Below, one piece after another: positions 11,841-22,990 of a DNA stretch of 64,000 nucleotides. The notes beneath the pieces were generated by a model, which was not told where the DNA came from, did not search any database, and saw nothing but the letters and a program-made list of their open reading frames with translations. The DNA comes from Topomyia yanbarensis (Eukaryota > Arthropoda > Insecta > Diptera > Culicidae), in contig NC_080671.1 of assembly GCF_030247195.1 (NCBI RefSeq), positions 107,495,845 to 107,559,844 of the forward strand, in the 5' to 3' direction. The stretch's first letter is position 1. Each line of letters opens with the position of its first letter. Made by a program: the position numbers and the translations under genes.

Positions 11841-11964
11841 TTGTTGGGCACATAACAGTTAATTAGCTCTAGTTTTTTCACAATCATCATCAAGATTGGA
11901 AGAGATGCACGACTTCTTGAAGAAAGCTGTAATGCTTTTTGATTACAGGTTTGTTTTACCAAAA

Positions 11965-12310
11965 TTTAGGAAACAATTTCAATCAACGTTGTTCCACCTA
12001 ACGTTGAATGTTGTGCGGATAGCGAAGACGAAATGTGTTTTCGAAAATGCTGTTTTATTCAAACCGAATTGAGAAAATCAGAGCGAAATTCCGAAAGAAC
12101 TCGTTCTAAGTGCATAGATAAGATAGAAGAGGTGCTCTTGAGGCTTCTTAGATTAGCTGATTCTTTTTTCCTCCTCCCTGATTTCTGATCATCTCTCATT
12201 TTAGTCCAAAACGAATAAAAACAGATCGTGAGACTGCTACATACTGAAGACATAAAATCGACACTATTGGACTAGTAGATTCAACCAGTCACAACATTTT
12301 AGTCGCAACA
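11965..12310. repeat. Dispersed repeat paired with 41700-42180
   Basis: Shared blocks with 41880-42170 include tgtgttttcgaaaatg, ttattcaaaccgaa, gaagaggtgctc, aacgaataaaaa, catactgaagaca and cataacattttagtc (or near forms). The two copies lie in the same orientation 30 kb apart. They may be LTR or other element ends; no coding region connects them. Confidence 0.55.
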
Positions 12311-13860
12311 GTATTTCGCACTCGCATGAACGGAACGAATTCCTCGCATAAAAGTGAAATTAAGTGCCATTGAAAATGATGATGCGTTAAACTGGCGCGA
12401 AAGCAAAAACTGACGCCTCAGCTATATCATTCTCAGTAAATTGAAATATTTTTTGCCTAGTATGCTTCAATGTGATGTCTAGTATTTATACTAAGAGTAC
12501 AGAGTGCACAGACCTAATACAGTAATTTAAATTGGGTACAATTCAAAAACCTGTCATTTAAATTTAAAATTGAGTTCCCAACATCGAGTATTACATCTGA
12601 GTTTTGTTAAACAAAACAATCACTTGCGATGATGCGTTCACTTTTGGAGAGTTTTAGTACTCAGTTGTTCATTAAACTTCTTCTACTATTTTTTAAATAA
12701 TTCAAAAGTGAACTCGGCGGACAATCGAAACAGTGGTTCTGTTATCTAGTTATATCTATTTCCAACAGTAAAACTAATAAAATGAGTTTTACTGGTTGTT
12801 CAACAGATCTCACGCAAGCTCTTAACCATTGCACTAGATAGTAGATACCTGTTTACGAAGCAGGGAAATATTTTTTTCTCGCCAACTGCGTACAGGTGGT
12901 CGTTCATATCTATCGCGCTATTGAACATTCCCGTTTCATAATCGTGGTTGCTGACTTTATGTTCGCAAACATGCTTGCTTGTTGCCTTTATGATTTTGAA
13001 TTTCCTCAATGATTGTGCTGGCTGTAGATTTTGAGATATTGACTCAGCTTTTGCCGTTGGTAATATTTCCTGAAAATGTGCCACATATTTGGTAATTGTT
13101 TGTGTTCAGCGGTAAATAAATCGTAACATGACGTTTTTTTTTCACAGAACTGGAACGTATTAGTTTGCCTTTGATATGCGCAAAGAATACTATGAGTAAT
13201 TGTACTATCGCATTATGTTTTGTACTGCATTTCTCCGATAAGTGATATGTATCTGGAAGTAAACGGTATCCGATCTTGTAACCGAACATTGATTCTCTCA
13301 CCGTCCATTTATATGAAGATCTTAATTACAGCATTGTCACACACAACCATTAAAATTTAATGGCTTTAAATCATTCAGAATCAATGATTTCGCTTGATCC
13401 AATTTGTTGAACGCTATGAGCGCAGAACACCTGAGGTGGTAGAAATTAATAAAGGTGGCTATCGTAAGTATAGCCTCCATTTTCACTTTCAGAAAATATT
13501 CCTCAAAAAAAATACTCGGTCTTAAGCGAATCACTAATCACAGTATTTCGCCGAATCACTAATCACAGTATTTGGCCGGTGAACCACTTCTTGCTTCTGC
13601 GACTCACTCATCTCGACAGATTACTAGGGCATAGTATAGTTCAAGTTTCCTTTGTTCTTCAGACAAGGAACACAATATAAAAGTAACTTTATTTGTCGTT
13701 CGCTTCACACCGGCTGGGACAGAGGCATAAACCACACTGAATTTCGTGACCATTGATTTTAGTTGTTGGAAACAGCAATCTTCTAACTTTATCTCAAACC
13801 AAACGAGCTACAAGCTAAATTCGCTGATAATAATGTTTTTGAAATTTATTTTCAGAACAT
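12311..13860. other. Unassigned sequence
   Basis: Only short, unsupported minus-strand ORFs (12800-13084, 13044-13301, 13337-13534). No domain or repeat boundary could be supported. Confidence 0.3.
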
Positions 13861-14660
13861 TTCCGGGGGATGGGGGGCTTTAGCCCCCTAACCCCCCCCC
13901 CCCCCCCCTCTAGCTACGTGTCTGGCTTAGAAAGGCGATTTTTGGAGAAATTACGTAACCTTTTTATATGAGAAAGGCAAAAAACTTCAGAGAATTTCAC
14001 GCGTCACCGCACTCTTTCATGTGTAACGGCACTCTTTAACTCATAACTCCGGTACTACAATTCCGTTCCGAATGGAATTCGATATCAGTTGATAAGGATA
14101 CTATACCTTCCATTTAAAAGATAGTTAGTGAAAATCGAATTTAATTTAATTCAGAGGATTTATCACTTCCTCGAAGCTTCCGGTTCCTTCGTACTTTACC
14201 AAAGTCGGCAAAGAGGATTTAATTGGTCGGCAGAAAGCTAGAGTCACAAATCCAAGCAATTTGGCAAATATTTCATTATTTTTTACATAGTGTGGATAGC
14301 AAGGTGATACCGGTTTATATGGGTATTTAATGCTTGACCGCACTCCTCAACTTGTAACTCTGGAACCAGAACACGTGTTTGAACAAAATTTAATAGCAGG
14401 CTATGGCGTACCTTTCATTTGAATATAACATTGTTAAAATCGGCCCAGCAGTCTCTAAGAAAAATTGGTGAGTTTATTTGACACATACACCCACACAGAC
14501 AATTTCCGATCTCGACGAACTAGGTCGAATGTTATAAGAAACTCCTTGGTTAAAAAGTCGAAATACTTTCTTGACCTGATTCAAAGTCTGTACTAACAGG
14601 TTGTCGTGCTCAATAAAATTACAAATTACAAAAAATAATCCAACGTTTGTACCTTTCTAT
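13861..14660. repeat. Diverged mosquito repeats with a 17-base C run
   Basis: A run of 17 C lies at 13892-13908. After it, two halves (about 13925-14160 and 14300-14600) each carry motifs such as cataactccgg, tacctttcatttgaa, cacatacacccacacagac and ttccgatctcgacgaac. These also occur, inverted, in the tandem units at 39061-40663 and, in this orientation, at 24890-25410. They are old single copies of that family. Confidence 0.55.
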
Positions 14661-14979
14661 ATGAGAAAGGAAAAAATGGTTGTTTGAGCAGTTCCGAGGT
14701 TTGAGCAATACTAAAACTTTGGGGAAGCCACCATTCTTCCATCAAATCAAATAACAAAATTTCCTAAGCGGATTTTTGAATAAACGCAATTTTCTGAATT
14801 ACCGCAGTTTATTTTTAATTGACACATTTATTGCGTTTTTTTTGCGCAGTACGTATCCTTCGAATCGAAAAACTTATTGTAAAGAATGGGAAAGAATTTT
14901 AACCTTGATTATCGCTCATACCGATTGGTTTTCTCTAACCGAAAACAACACTTGTTATAGATTTTGTTCATATAATTGT
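14661..14979. other. Unassigned sequence
   Basis: A 73-codon ORF (14776-14997, +) has no recognisable domain. Nothing else could be supported. Confidence 0.25.
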
Positions 14980-15143
14980 CGACAAACATATGATTAGGTT
15001 CTCAAAGGCCAAATGTCAAAACTTTTCTCCTTTATTTGCTATAACCGATATTTGCTGCGCGATTAACGGTTCGTCCGGAATTTCCCCCCAAAGTGAATTT
15101 TGACAGTTGGCTTTTGAGCCCTAATCATATGTTTGTTGAGAAC
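14980..15143. repeat. Small inverted-repeat element
   Basis: The arm acaaacatatgattagg...ctcaaa.gccaa.tgtcaaaa at about 14984-15022 is mirrored at about 15099-15140. The loop is about 75 bp. The hAT-like MITE at 15147 begins immediately to its right. Confidence 0.65.
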
Positions 15144-15146
15144 GGC

Positions 15147-15391
15147 CAGTGGCGGATCCAGGGGGGTCCGGACCCCCCCCCCCCCCCGAAAATTTTTAAC
15201 TTCTTGAGAAATTATAAAATAGTTTCTATTTTAAATTCATTCTAAGTTCAAAATCATTCCAAACCAGATTCGATTACCAAAACTTATTTTAATTAAATGA
15301 GGGTATTGCATGTTAGTAGGTATTGTACAATTAACATTTCAAAGTCGAAATTTCGGACCCCCTCCGAATTTTTTTTCTGGCTCCGCTCCTG
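15147..15391. mobile_element. 245-bp hAT-like MITE with 8-bp target duplication
   Basis: The left end is CAGTGGCGGATCC and the right end, reverse complemented, is CAGGAGCGGAGCC. The flanks AGAACGGC (15139-15146) and AGAATGGC (15392-15399) differ at one base and give the 8-bp duplication expected for hAT elements. A 15-base C run lies at 15173-15187. It contains no coding capacity. Fragments of the same family lie at 88-250 and 24774-24866. Confidence 0.75.
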
Positions 15392-15399
15392 AGAATGGC

Positions 15400-16451
15400 G
15401 TATGTCAAAACGAACAGCTGAGAACAATGAGACAAAATCCTCTAGCTTCCACAATATTATGACTTCACTACTACAAACCTTTCGCCAGATTGGTTTCACA
15501 TTCAGAACTTAGTTATACAGTTTCATTTCGTGAAAACAACACGGAACATAATTGTTTATCTTGTTCAGCCAACTCCAACTATAGTTGGCATGCCAAATCC
15601 ATTTCAATTTATACCTGTGCAGTATCCAGTTACAAAATTCACTCCCACAACTGAAGTCAGCCACGATTATTACATAACACAGAGAATAACAGCCCCGATT
15701 CCCAGGCTCTCGGTAGCATCGGTAGTGATCGGTAGCGGCATAGTTACGTAGTATGCTGGCTGATGACAGCAGCGGCAGCAATTTCACAATGATAAGTTCC
15801 GGGTATACCTTTATTAGTAGGATTACTATTTGAAAATTACATTATTCGCTCGTTTTCGGGTTTGCTTGCGAACGAGTTTCTCTTTGTGCTTGCTCGCTAC
15901 AACTGGGATGCGATGTAACTGACAAGGGCGGGACAAGGCAGTCGGATATCCGGTTGGTACAATGTTTCACACAAAGCTTACAACTTGTTGAAGCTCTGTA
16001 GATTCCCCTCAAGTGTAAAGTCAATTTCGAAAGGAACGGAGTAAGGATTCCACTGCCCACAGTCATGTTACACAGATGTTGCGGGAAATTGAAAAAAAAT
16101 GTGTACCAGAATGGGCTTCCGGAAATATACTGCGTTCTAGTTGCTTATTTTAGTGTGTCGGCTTGGCGGGGAAAGGAGCTTTCTTGCAAGCTGTGGTACT
16201 GATGACGCATTGGCCCTTCCTTTAGTAGTTTTAGAAGCATTTAAAGCATCAGTAACTGTTTCGAGTAGACATCTATGCACTAATTTGTGTTTTTTTGATC
16301 TGAAAATTGTTAATATCCAAGTAAAAAATATAAAGGAAGTGTTTTAATGCAAAGCACCTGACTACATCGGTTCACGATATAAAAAAGTAAGAATCTAAAG
16401 TTTTCCAGACAAATTTATCGTCCCGAAATTAACCCGGTAGTCTACTAGTAT
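15400..16451. other. Unassigned sequence with small ORFs
   Basis: Opposing ORFs at 15530-15751 (+, proline-rich) and 15509-15787 (-), plus 15842-16066 (-), show no recognisable domain. Nothing here can be named. Confidence 0.25.
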
Positions 16452-16666
16452 ACCCTGGTCTGGCAATTCAGAGAGTAAGGCGCTGGTTTGATAAAACACT
16501 TGTCGTATGTTCGAGTACTAGCCACGAAAGACTCTTATTGGTCAGTAGGATCGCAGCACTAACCCTGAAACTGTACACTATAAATCGGCTGCGAAGTCTG
16601 TCGAATCATAAGGTCAAGTTCCGTAACGGAATGTAGTACCCTGACTTTGGTTTTTGATTTTTAGTT
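16452..16666 (+). mobile_element. tRNA-derived SINE
   Basis: Perfect 9-bp direct repeats TACTAGTAT flank the unit at 16443-16451 and 16667-16675. The head contains a box A-like TGGCAATTCAGAGAG and, about 40 bp on, a box B-like TGTTCGAGTACTAG, as expected for an internal RNA polymerase III promoter derived from a tRNA. The body (cgaaagactcttattgg, tcagtaggatcgcagcac, ggctgcgaagtctg) is a type I associate with common mosquito SINEs. The SINE name was not verified. No protein is encoded. Confidence 0.75.
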
Positions 16667-16873
16667 TACTAGTATTGAAGGTGTACGCCGGATCTTTCCT
16701 TCGGAGACCTATTACAACTTGTGCCATGTTCCCTTGGACCTGTTTTCAGCGCTTATTTCTTATTGTTTAATCGCTCAATCACTTCCAAAAGTTGCAACTC
16801 GCAGCTTCCTCCGGTTGGTACACATCCGTCCGTTCTTACGCCCTTCATCGGAAGCACGGGAAACTTTTCATTA
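16667..16873. other. Flanking sequence between SINE and I-group insertion
   Basis: The stretch carries the SINE duplication at its left and the I-group duplication (ending ACTTTTCATTA at 16863-16873) at its right. It contains no convincing RT or endonuclease coding sequence. This supports the view that the retrotransposon starts at 16874. Confidence 0.5.
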
Positions 16874-19810
16874 TTAGTCAAGAGAAACATCAATGAGTAC
16901 TCTTTGGAGCACAGCCAGAAGAATGAGGAATCGAAACGTGACTAATGAAAGCGAAGATTTTTCGAATCGTTGGATATTTAATTTTGCCAAGAAAATTTGT
17001 CCCGATTCTGCTCCTGCGCAGAAAATCACTCGCGATGCTCCCACAAGTAACAATTTCATAGATTCGCCTTTGACAATGATGGAATTCTCAATTGCACTCC
17101 TCTCATGCAACAATAATGCTCCGGGACTAGACAGAATTAAATTCAACTTGGTGAAGAATCTGCCTGACCTAGCAAAAAGACGCTTGTTGAATTTATTCAA
17201 TAAGCTTCTTGAGCAGAACATTGTTCCGCACGACTGGAGACAAGTGAGAGTTATCGCTATTCCAAAACCGGGAAAACCAGCCTCCGATCATAACTCGTAT
17301 CGACCGATTACAATGCTATCCTGCATCAGGAAATTGTTGGAAAAAATTATCCTACGACGTCTCGACAATTGGGTTGAGGCGAACGGCTTGCTATCAGATA
17401 CCCAGTTTGGTTTTCGGAGGGGAAAGGGAACGAATGATTGTCTGGCGCTACTTTCGTCAGAAATCCAACTTGCTTACGCAAAAAAAGAACAAATGGCGTC
17501 TGTGTTCTTAGACATAAAAGGAGCATTCGACTCAGTCTCCATTGATGTTCTCTCGGAGAAGCTACATCAATGTGGTCTTTCACCAATATTAAATAATTAT
17601 TTATACAATTTATTGTCAGAAAAGCACATGCATTTTTCATATGGCGATTTGGCGACACTCAGAATAAGTTACATGGGCCTCCCACAAGGTTCTTGTTTAA
17701 GCCCCCTCCTCTACAATTTTTACGTGAATGATATTGATAATTGTATTGTCAGCCCATGCACTCTAAGACAACTTGCAGATGATGGCGTGGTTTCTGTTAC
17801 AGGACCAAAAGCCTTAAATTTACAACAACCACTGCAAGATAGTTTGGATAATTTATCAAGTTGGGCTTTGAAGTTAGGCATCGATTTCTCTACGGAGAAA
17901 ACAGAGTTGGTTGTTTTTTCAAGGAAGCGTGATCCAGCTCAGCTTCAGCTTCAGTTGGTTGGTAGAACGATAGCCCAAGTCCTGACTTTTAAATACCTTG
18001 GAATTTGGTTCGATTCTAAAGGCACATGGGGAGGCCACATTAGGTATCTAATAACGAAATGCCAACAAAGGATAAATTTTCTGCGAACAATAACTGGATC
18101 ATGGTGGGGTTCTCATCCAAGTGACATGATAAGATTGTATCAAACAACAATACTTTCAGTAATGGAATATGGGTGCATCTGTTTCCGTTCAGCTGCGAAC
18201 ACTCACATTATTAAACTGGAACGGATACAGTATCGATGTTTACGAATTGCCTTAGGTTGCATGCAGTCGACCCATACGATGAGTCTTGAAGTACTAGCGG
18301 GAGTTCTTCCTTTAAAAGACCGATTCTGGGATCTCTCTTCTCGCTTACTTATCCGATGTGAGGTTATGAACCCACTGGTAATTGAAAATTTTGAAAGACT
18401 TGTCGAGCTTCAACCCCAAACCAGATTCATGACAGTGTATTTCAATCACATGTCACAAGAAATAACGCCTGCTAGGTATGTTCCCACATACGTCAATATA
18501 CTAGATACTCCTGAATCCACTTTATTCTTCGACACGTCCATGCAAGCAGAGATTCGTGGAATTCCGGATCATCTACGCTCGCGGGAGATCCCTAAAATAT
18601 TCACAAGTAAATATCAACACATAGACTGCCTTAAAATGTTTTACACTGATGGGTCACGAATCAGTGAGGCCACTGGTTTCGGTATTTTCAACAATAATTT
18701 TTCAATTTCTCTCAAACTTGCAGAACCCGCCTCTGTTTATATAGCGGAACTAGCAGCAGTTCACTATAGTTTTCAAATAATTAATACTTTACCCCCGAAC
18801 CATTACTTTATCCTCACTGATAGTCTCAGCACAATTGCAGCTCTACGCTCAAAGAGGATTGATAATCACGATCCATTCTTTTTGGGAAAGATACGAGAAT
18901 CTCTGAGTAACCTGACAAGAAAATGTTATAAATTTACCCTAGTGTGGCTCCCCGCCCATTGCTCTATTGCGGGCAATGAGAAAGCTGATAATTTAGCCAA
19001 GATTGGTGCACTAGATGGTGAAATATATGAAAGACCCATCGCTTACAATGAATTTTATAGCGCTTCTCGACAGAGGACACTTGCTAGTTGGCAAACATCT
19101 TGGGACAATGGAGATATGGGACGATGGCTACACTCAATTATCCCTAAGGTATCAACGAAGGCATGGTTCAAAGGATTGGATGTAAGTCGGGACTACATCC
19201 GTGTGATGTCAAGGCTCATGTCCAATCATTATACTTTAGATGCGCATCTCCGTCGTATTGGGCTCGCTGAGGGTAATCATTGTGCTTGTGGAGAGGGTTA
19301 CCATGACATTGAGCATGTTGTTTGGTCCTGCACTGAATATCGTGAAGCCAGATCACAATTAGTAGATTCTTTACAAGTCCGAGGAAGACCAATCCATGTT
19401 CCTGTTAGAGACATCCTGGCGTATCGCGATCCTCTATACATGGAACTTATCTATCATTTTCTAAAAACAGCGTCTGTCAAAATTTAATTAAATTCGTCTC
19501 CTCATACTCTCATCCAAGGCTAATCATTCACCAATTAAAGTGTCCTAGAATATTTAGTTTTTAAATTTAGACAATAACAGAAAAAAAAAGTAAATAAATA
19601 CACCCGAAAATACTAGATCAGTATGAAATACAATAATGTAAGGAAAAAAGCAAACAATAAAGTGATTTCAGTGTTAGTTTTAGACAAAGTACTAGTATAG
19701 TTAAAATTAGTCTTAAGGATTTTTGTAACGTGCTATGTAAAAAAAGAAACTGGCGTAAAAAGCTTTTGCAAATGCCGTGTCAAATAAACGTATGGAAAAA
19801 AAAAAAAAAA
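16874..19810 (+). mobile_element. 5'-truncated I-group non-LTR retrotransposon with target duplication
   Basis: The insertion carries the end of the endonuclease-RT linker, RT, RNase H, a 3' UTR of about 310 bp and a terminal run of 15 A (19796-19810). The flank ACTTTTCATTA at 16863-16873 is repeated at 19810-19820; up to two more A residues could belong to either the tail or the duplication. The structure is the classic product of target-primed reverse transcription that stopped early, so the endonuclease and ORF1 are missing. The intact ORF and exact duplication suggest a fairly young insertion. The other I-group copies at 33220 and 58534 are badly decayed. Confidence 0.85.
16893..19487 (+). 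CDS. I-group retrotransposon ORF2: reverse transcriptase and RNase H (lacks endonuclease)
   Basis: The 864-residue product covers the RT and RNase H of an I-clade ORF2. The RT lies at about residues 100-370: the VIAIPKPGKP and SYRPI blocks (~112-130), LSDTQFGFRRGKG (~165), motif A FLDIKGAFD (~205), GLPQGS (~263) and motif C LADDG (~291), where Leu replaces the usual Tyr of YADD. RNase H lies at about 580-700 with all four acidic catalytic positions: YTDGS (~582), ELAAVH (~620), LTDS (~640) and NEKAD (~693). A Cys/His cluster, CACGEGYHDIEHVVWSC (~796), follows. The first ATG (MSTLW) is internal to the parent protein; the same MSTLW motif sits mid-ORF2 in the copy at 59515, so this start was created by truncation. 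A TAG lies just upstream in the same frame. The family synthesises DNA by target-primed reverse transcription in the nucleus; whether this truncated copy is expressed is unknown. Confidence 0.9.
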   Translation: MSTLWSTARRMRNRNVTNESEDFSNRWIFNFAKKICPDSAPAQKITRDAPTSNNFIDSPLTMMEFSIALLSCNNNAPGLDRIKFNLVKNLPDLAKRRLLNLFNKLLEQNIVPHDWRQVRVIAIPKPGKPASDHNSYRPITMLSCIRKLLEKIILRRLDNWVEANGLLSDTQFGFRRGKGTNDCLALLSSEIQLAYAKKEQMASVFLDIKGAFDSVSIDVLSEKLHQCGLSPILNNYLYNLLSEKHMHFSYGDLATLRISYMGLPQGSCLSPLLYNFYVNDIDNCIVSPCTLRQLADDGVVSVTGPKALNLQQPLQDSLDNLSSWALKLGIDFSTEKTELVVFSRKRDPAQLQLQLVGRTIAQVLTFKYLGIWFDSKGTWGGHIRYLITKCQQRINFLRTITGSWWGSHPSDMIRLYQTTILSVMEYGCICFRSAANTHIIKLERIQYRCLRIALGCMQSTHTMSLEVLAGVLPLKDRFWDLSSRLLIRCEVMNPLVIENFERLVELQPQTRFMTVYFNHMSQEITPARYVPTYVNILDTPESTLFFDTSMQAEIRGIPDHLRSREIPKIFTSKYQHIDCLKMFYTDGSRISEATGFGIFNNNFSISLKLAEPASVYIAELAAVHYSFQIINTLPPNHYFILTDSLSTIAALRSKRIDNHDPFFLGKIRESLSNLTRKCYKFTLVWLPAHCSIAGNEKADNLAKIGALDGEIYERPIAYNEFYSASRQRTLASWQTSWDNGDMGRWLHSIIPKVSTKAWFKGLDVSRDYIRVMSRLMSNHYTLDAHLRRIGLAEGNHCACGEGYHDIEHVVWSCTEYREARSQLVDSLQVRGRPIHVPVRDILAYRDPLYMELIYHFLKTASVKI

Positions 19811-19820
19811 CTTTTCATTA

Positions 19821-22379
19821 CCTCCCTCTGCTCATTACACACAAAATGTAAATTTTTATTTCTGTTTTTGTAAAGTTGTCAGCTGTTGTAGTCCCTCTGA
19901 GACTTTGCAAAGCAAAATGAAGAAAAAACTTGTTGGGCGACTACTTTATGAGTTTCCCAAATGAGATTCACCAGAAAACCGTAGCACAGTCAAGTGATCC
20001 GTCCGTGCACAGTTGAGTCGCGGTCACTGGCAACAGCAACGCTAATGTGTGAATAGCCAGGTTCCTCTTTTTAACGCTTGATGCGATACGACCCGTATCT
20101 TGATAAAAGGATGTTTAGGTTCCGAGGGGACACAGTTCTGCTTTCCACCTGTCGCAACGAATTTTATTCAGTTTACGACCAAATACGGCGGTGAGATGCG
20201 CAAAATGCAAATCTCTGTTCGTTACTGGGATGGTTAAGTGCTTATGGAAATCACGGTGCTGTGGAAAGGTTAATTTAAGGCAGTACCGGAGCGAAAAAAA
20301 TCGGATGGCGACCTTGTGCTGGTTAAACTCATTTTTCACAAAAACTATAGCAAAATTCTTCTCCAGAATGACTCATTCCCTAAGTTAGTATATTGCGCAA
20401 TTTTTGAGATCTTTTCCGCATAGATTGGTTCAGTATAAGTCCCGGCGTGTTGTCGCGAAATTTGAACATCAATAGTCAAAATCCAAAATTCTGATTTTGT
20501 ATGGCAAAACAAGACAGCGCTGTGTTCCGAACGCCCTAGCTAGTAAACGGCATCTCAGATCCACACCAAAATGCTTCATTCCCTAATTGAGACATTGGGG
20601 AATCCGATTGAGTGAATATCACATTGATATATTGTTCTGAATTCAAGATTTGTTGTCGCGAAATTTTGTAATCAAAAGTAAAAATCTCTGCGGACATTGG
20701 CAACCATTATTTCAACATATTTTGTTGCGAGCACCATGCGTGAATTGCGATAAATTGGTCAAAGAAGTAATCAACCAGAGCAAGTCATGCTTTTTATCGC
20801 TTATTTTAGTCATAACAATGCACATGTATTTTTGATTGTATGCAACTAGTAGAAGGTGGGATATGGCATCCATCACTGACTTGAGAAACATTGATAAAAT
20901 AAAGAAACAGAAAACATTTTGGTTTGGCCAATTGCACGGAATTAATTTTGGTGTGCATATTATGTCAGATTTCATGCGTGCTACATTGCAGAGTAACATT
21001 GCGCATTTGTTTATGTCGCATTGTTATGTAGTTGCTGTGCATATGACTAACTTTAGGAGTAATTTCTCGGCATGAATGATAAATAAGAAGTCATTTAGGA
21101 TTTTATCTGCGTTTACATAGAATAGTTTTATGAGTAAGCAAGGTTGTTATTGTACTTTATGTTGTACATATCAGTGAATCTTAAATGATAGCTGTCATTG
21201 CTAAGGACATTCATTCAAGAACTATTTCAAAAATTCGAAAGTGATTATAATGAATTCGTTATGCTAATACTACAGTGCGGTGAAATAAGTAAAAATAAAA
21301 AGCAGGAACAAAACAAAACTATTTATAATATTATATATCTATTATCTATTGGCCACTTCCGTCAAGCATTTTGAAATGATCTGAAGTAGCTAGGGAATAA
21401 TTAGCTGATAGCTAATGTTGAATATTTTTTTAGAGATTTCCAGGAAGTAGAAATGGTAACTGACTGCAATTTTTTTGACTTGTTTTAGAAATTTATTAAA
21501 TTTATTGATGCAGTGTGTTGATGACGCATTGCTTCGTAAATTTTTGATAAGAAAAGTTATGAATCGATCTGACAGACATCAACCCAATCGGCTCTATCGA
21601 TTACATACCCGCATGCTCCTACTGACTATTACATTGACTTACGGCAAGAACATCGAGAAAAGCCGGAGGGCTGTGCATTCATCATGCTTACGCATTCCAA
21701 ATCGGCATGGCAGTAGTAGGTTGGTCGACCGAAGTGCGAATGTTGGTCCTTCGTAATGGTTTTATTTTTTCATTGCAAATCAGACTATTTTTCATTTCTG
21801 GTTTCATATAGAAATAAGATGATTGTATCCTATTGTTCATAGCCATTCACCTTACCTATTTGATGACATTTGTTAGAGCAGTTCGGTTCAACGCGGAACA
21901 AATTTTTGAATCAAACACGATTAAATATCTTACATTTTTACGCCTGTTTTATTATGGCGCTTTCGTTTCCACCTGGCGATACATAGGCATAGATGCAAAA
22001 AAGAGATAGACAGATTACACCCTGGTTTGAGTCAGTGTAAGATCGACTACACCGGTGCAGTGCACTGTCAATAACGAAACTGCCATTAGATTTATGCTAT
22101 GTATACATTTCACCGAAAATGTGCTATAAATCATCATCAAACTACATGTCCGCCGTTCGTAACGCTAGCTAATTTTAGATTGCTACTTGTAGCTATTATT
22201 TCAAAACGACAGTTATATTTCTTACACTTATTGAAAACATTAGTCCTTAGTATAACTTATACTAGTCAAAAAGTCTGGATTTTTTCGAACAATGCTCGAA
22301 TGCATTGCGCATTTCCAGGTCTTGTACCACCACTCCCTGCATTCCTGCTTGCACACGCGACCTGCTGGAGACAGTGGGT
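19821..22379. other. Unassigned sequence
   Basis: No recognisable gene. A diverged direct repeat links about 20365-20480 with 20565-20685 (shared attccctaa, ttgttgtcgcgaaatttt-type strings). The small ORFs (for example 20712-20999 minus, 21475-21756 plus) lack identifiable domains. Confidence 0.3.
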
Positions 22380-22990
22380 TCAGGAATGAATGGTAGGAAG
22401 CTTCAACACTCCAACGCTTACATCAAACTCAGTCGAGCACGCAACCAGTGGAGCACCATGGCACACTCTACAGTATCTTTGCCTTTGCCTTTTGCGGTCC
22501 GCAGTCGTTGGTTTATCAACCGGTTGTGGTTTAGCATACGACGACTGTGTACTGGTCTTGGTCGTAGCATATGGACTTTCTTTAGCAGCCTCCAAGCAAG
22601 GTTTTTCGTGGTGTAGCGGTTGATCACAGAACCGGTACGTAGGAATCAGCCCTGGGTACGTGACCAAAGTTCGCTGATTAAATGTAACACCTTGTGTTTT
22701 GCCATAAATGGTCAGATATGAGGGGATAGGTTATGTCGGCCGCATTCTCACCACAAGCACTCCATTCCGGAGACCTGGGAAGAAGTTCCTCCATGTGTCT
22801 TCCGAAATGGTTTCCAATTCACCGTATTTTGGCATATGTTGTTTGATAACAGCAAGATTAGTACGCGGAGCCAAGTCATGCATTTTAACTTCAATAGTGT
22901 CACGGTCTACGTATGTTGGGATGCTGTATAAAATGTCATTACATTCGACAACGTGCTTCAAGTTGTTCTGCGTAGCAAATGATTCTGCTT
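22380..22990 (-). pseudogene. Non-LTR retrotransposon ORF1 (gag-like), 5'-incomplete, one nonsense codon
   Basis: Read on the minus strand, the frame runs from about 22990 through YSIPTYVDRDTIEVKMHDLA and ETISEDTWRNFFPGL to PIPSYLTIYGKT, then to FCDQPLHHEKPC near 22610, and stops at 22380. One in-frame TAA at 22731-22733 interrupts it, where a CAA codon is expected (a single C-to-T change). The zinc-knuckle-like motif FCDQPLHHEKPC has lost its first Cys (Tyr instead). The whole block aligns by eye with the ORF1 at 47656-48618 (…ETITENTWRNYFPGI…). ORF1 proteins of this kind bind element RNA as ribonucleoprotein. The N-terminus and any ORF2 are missing. I place it as Jockey/CR1-like without certainty. 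Confidence 0.75.
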
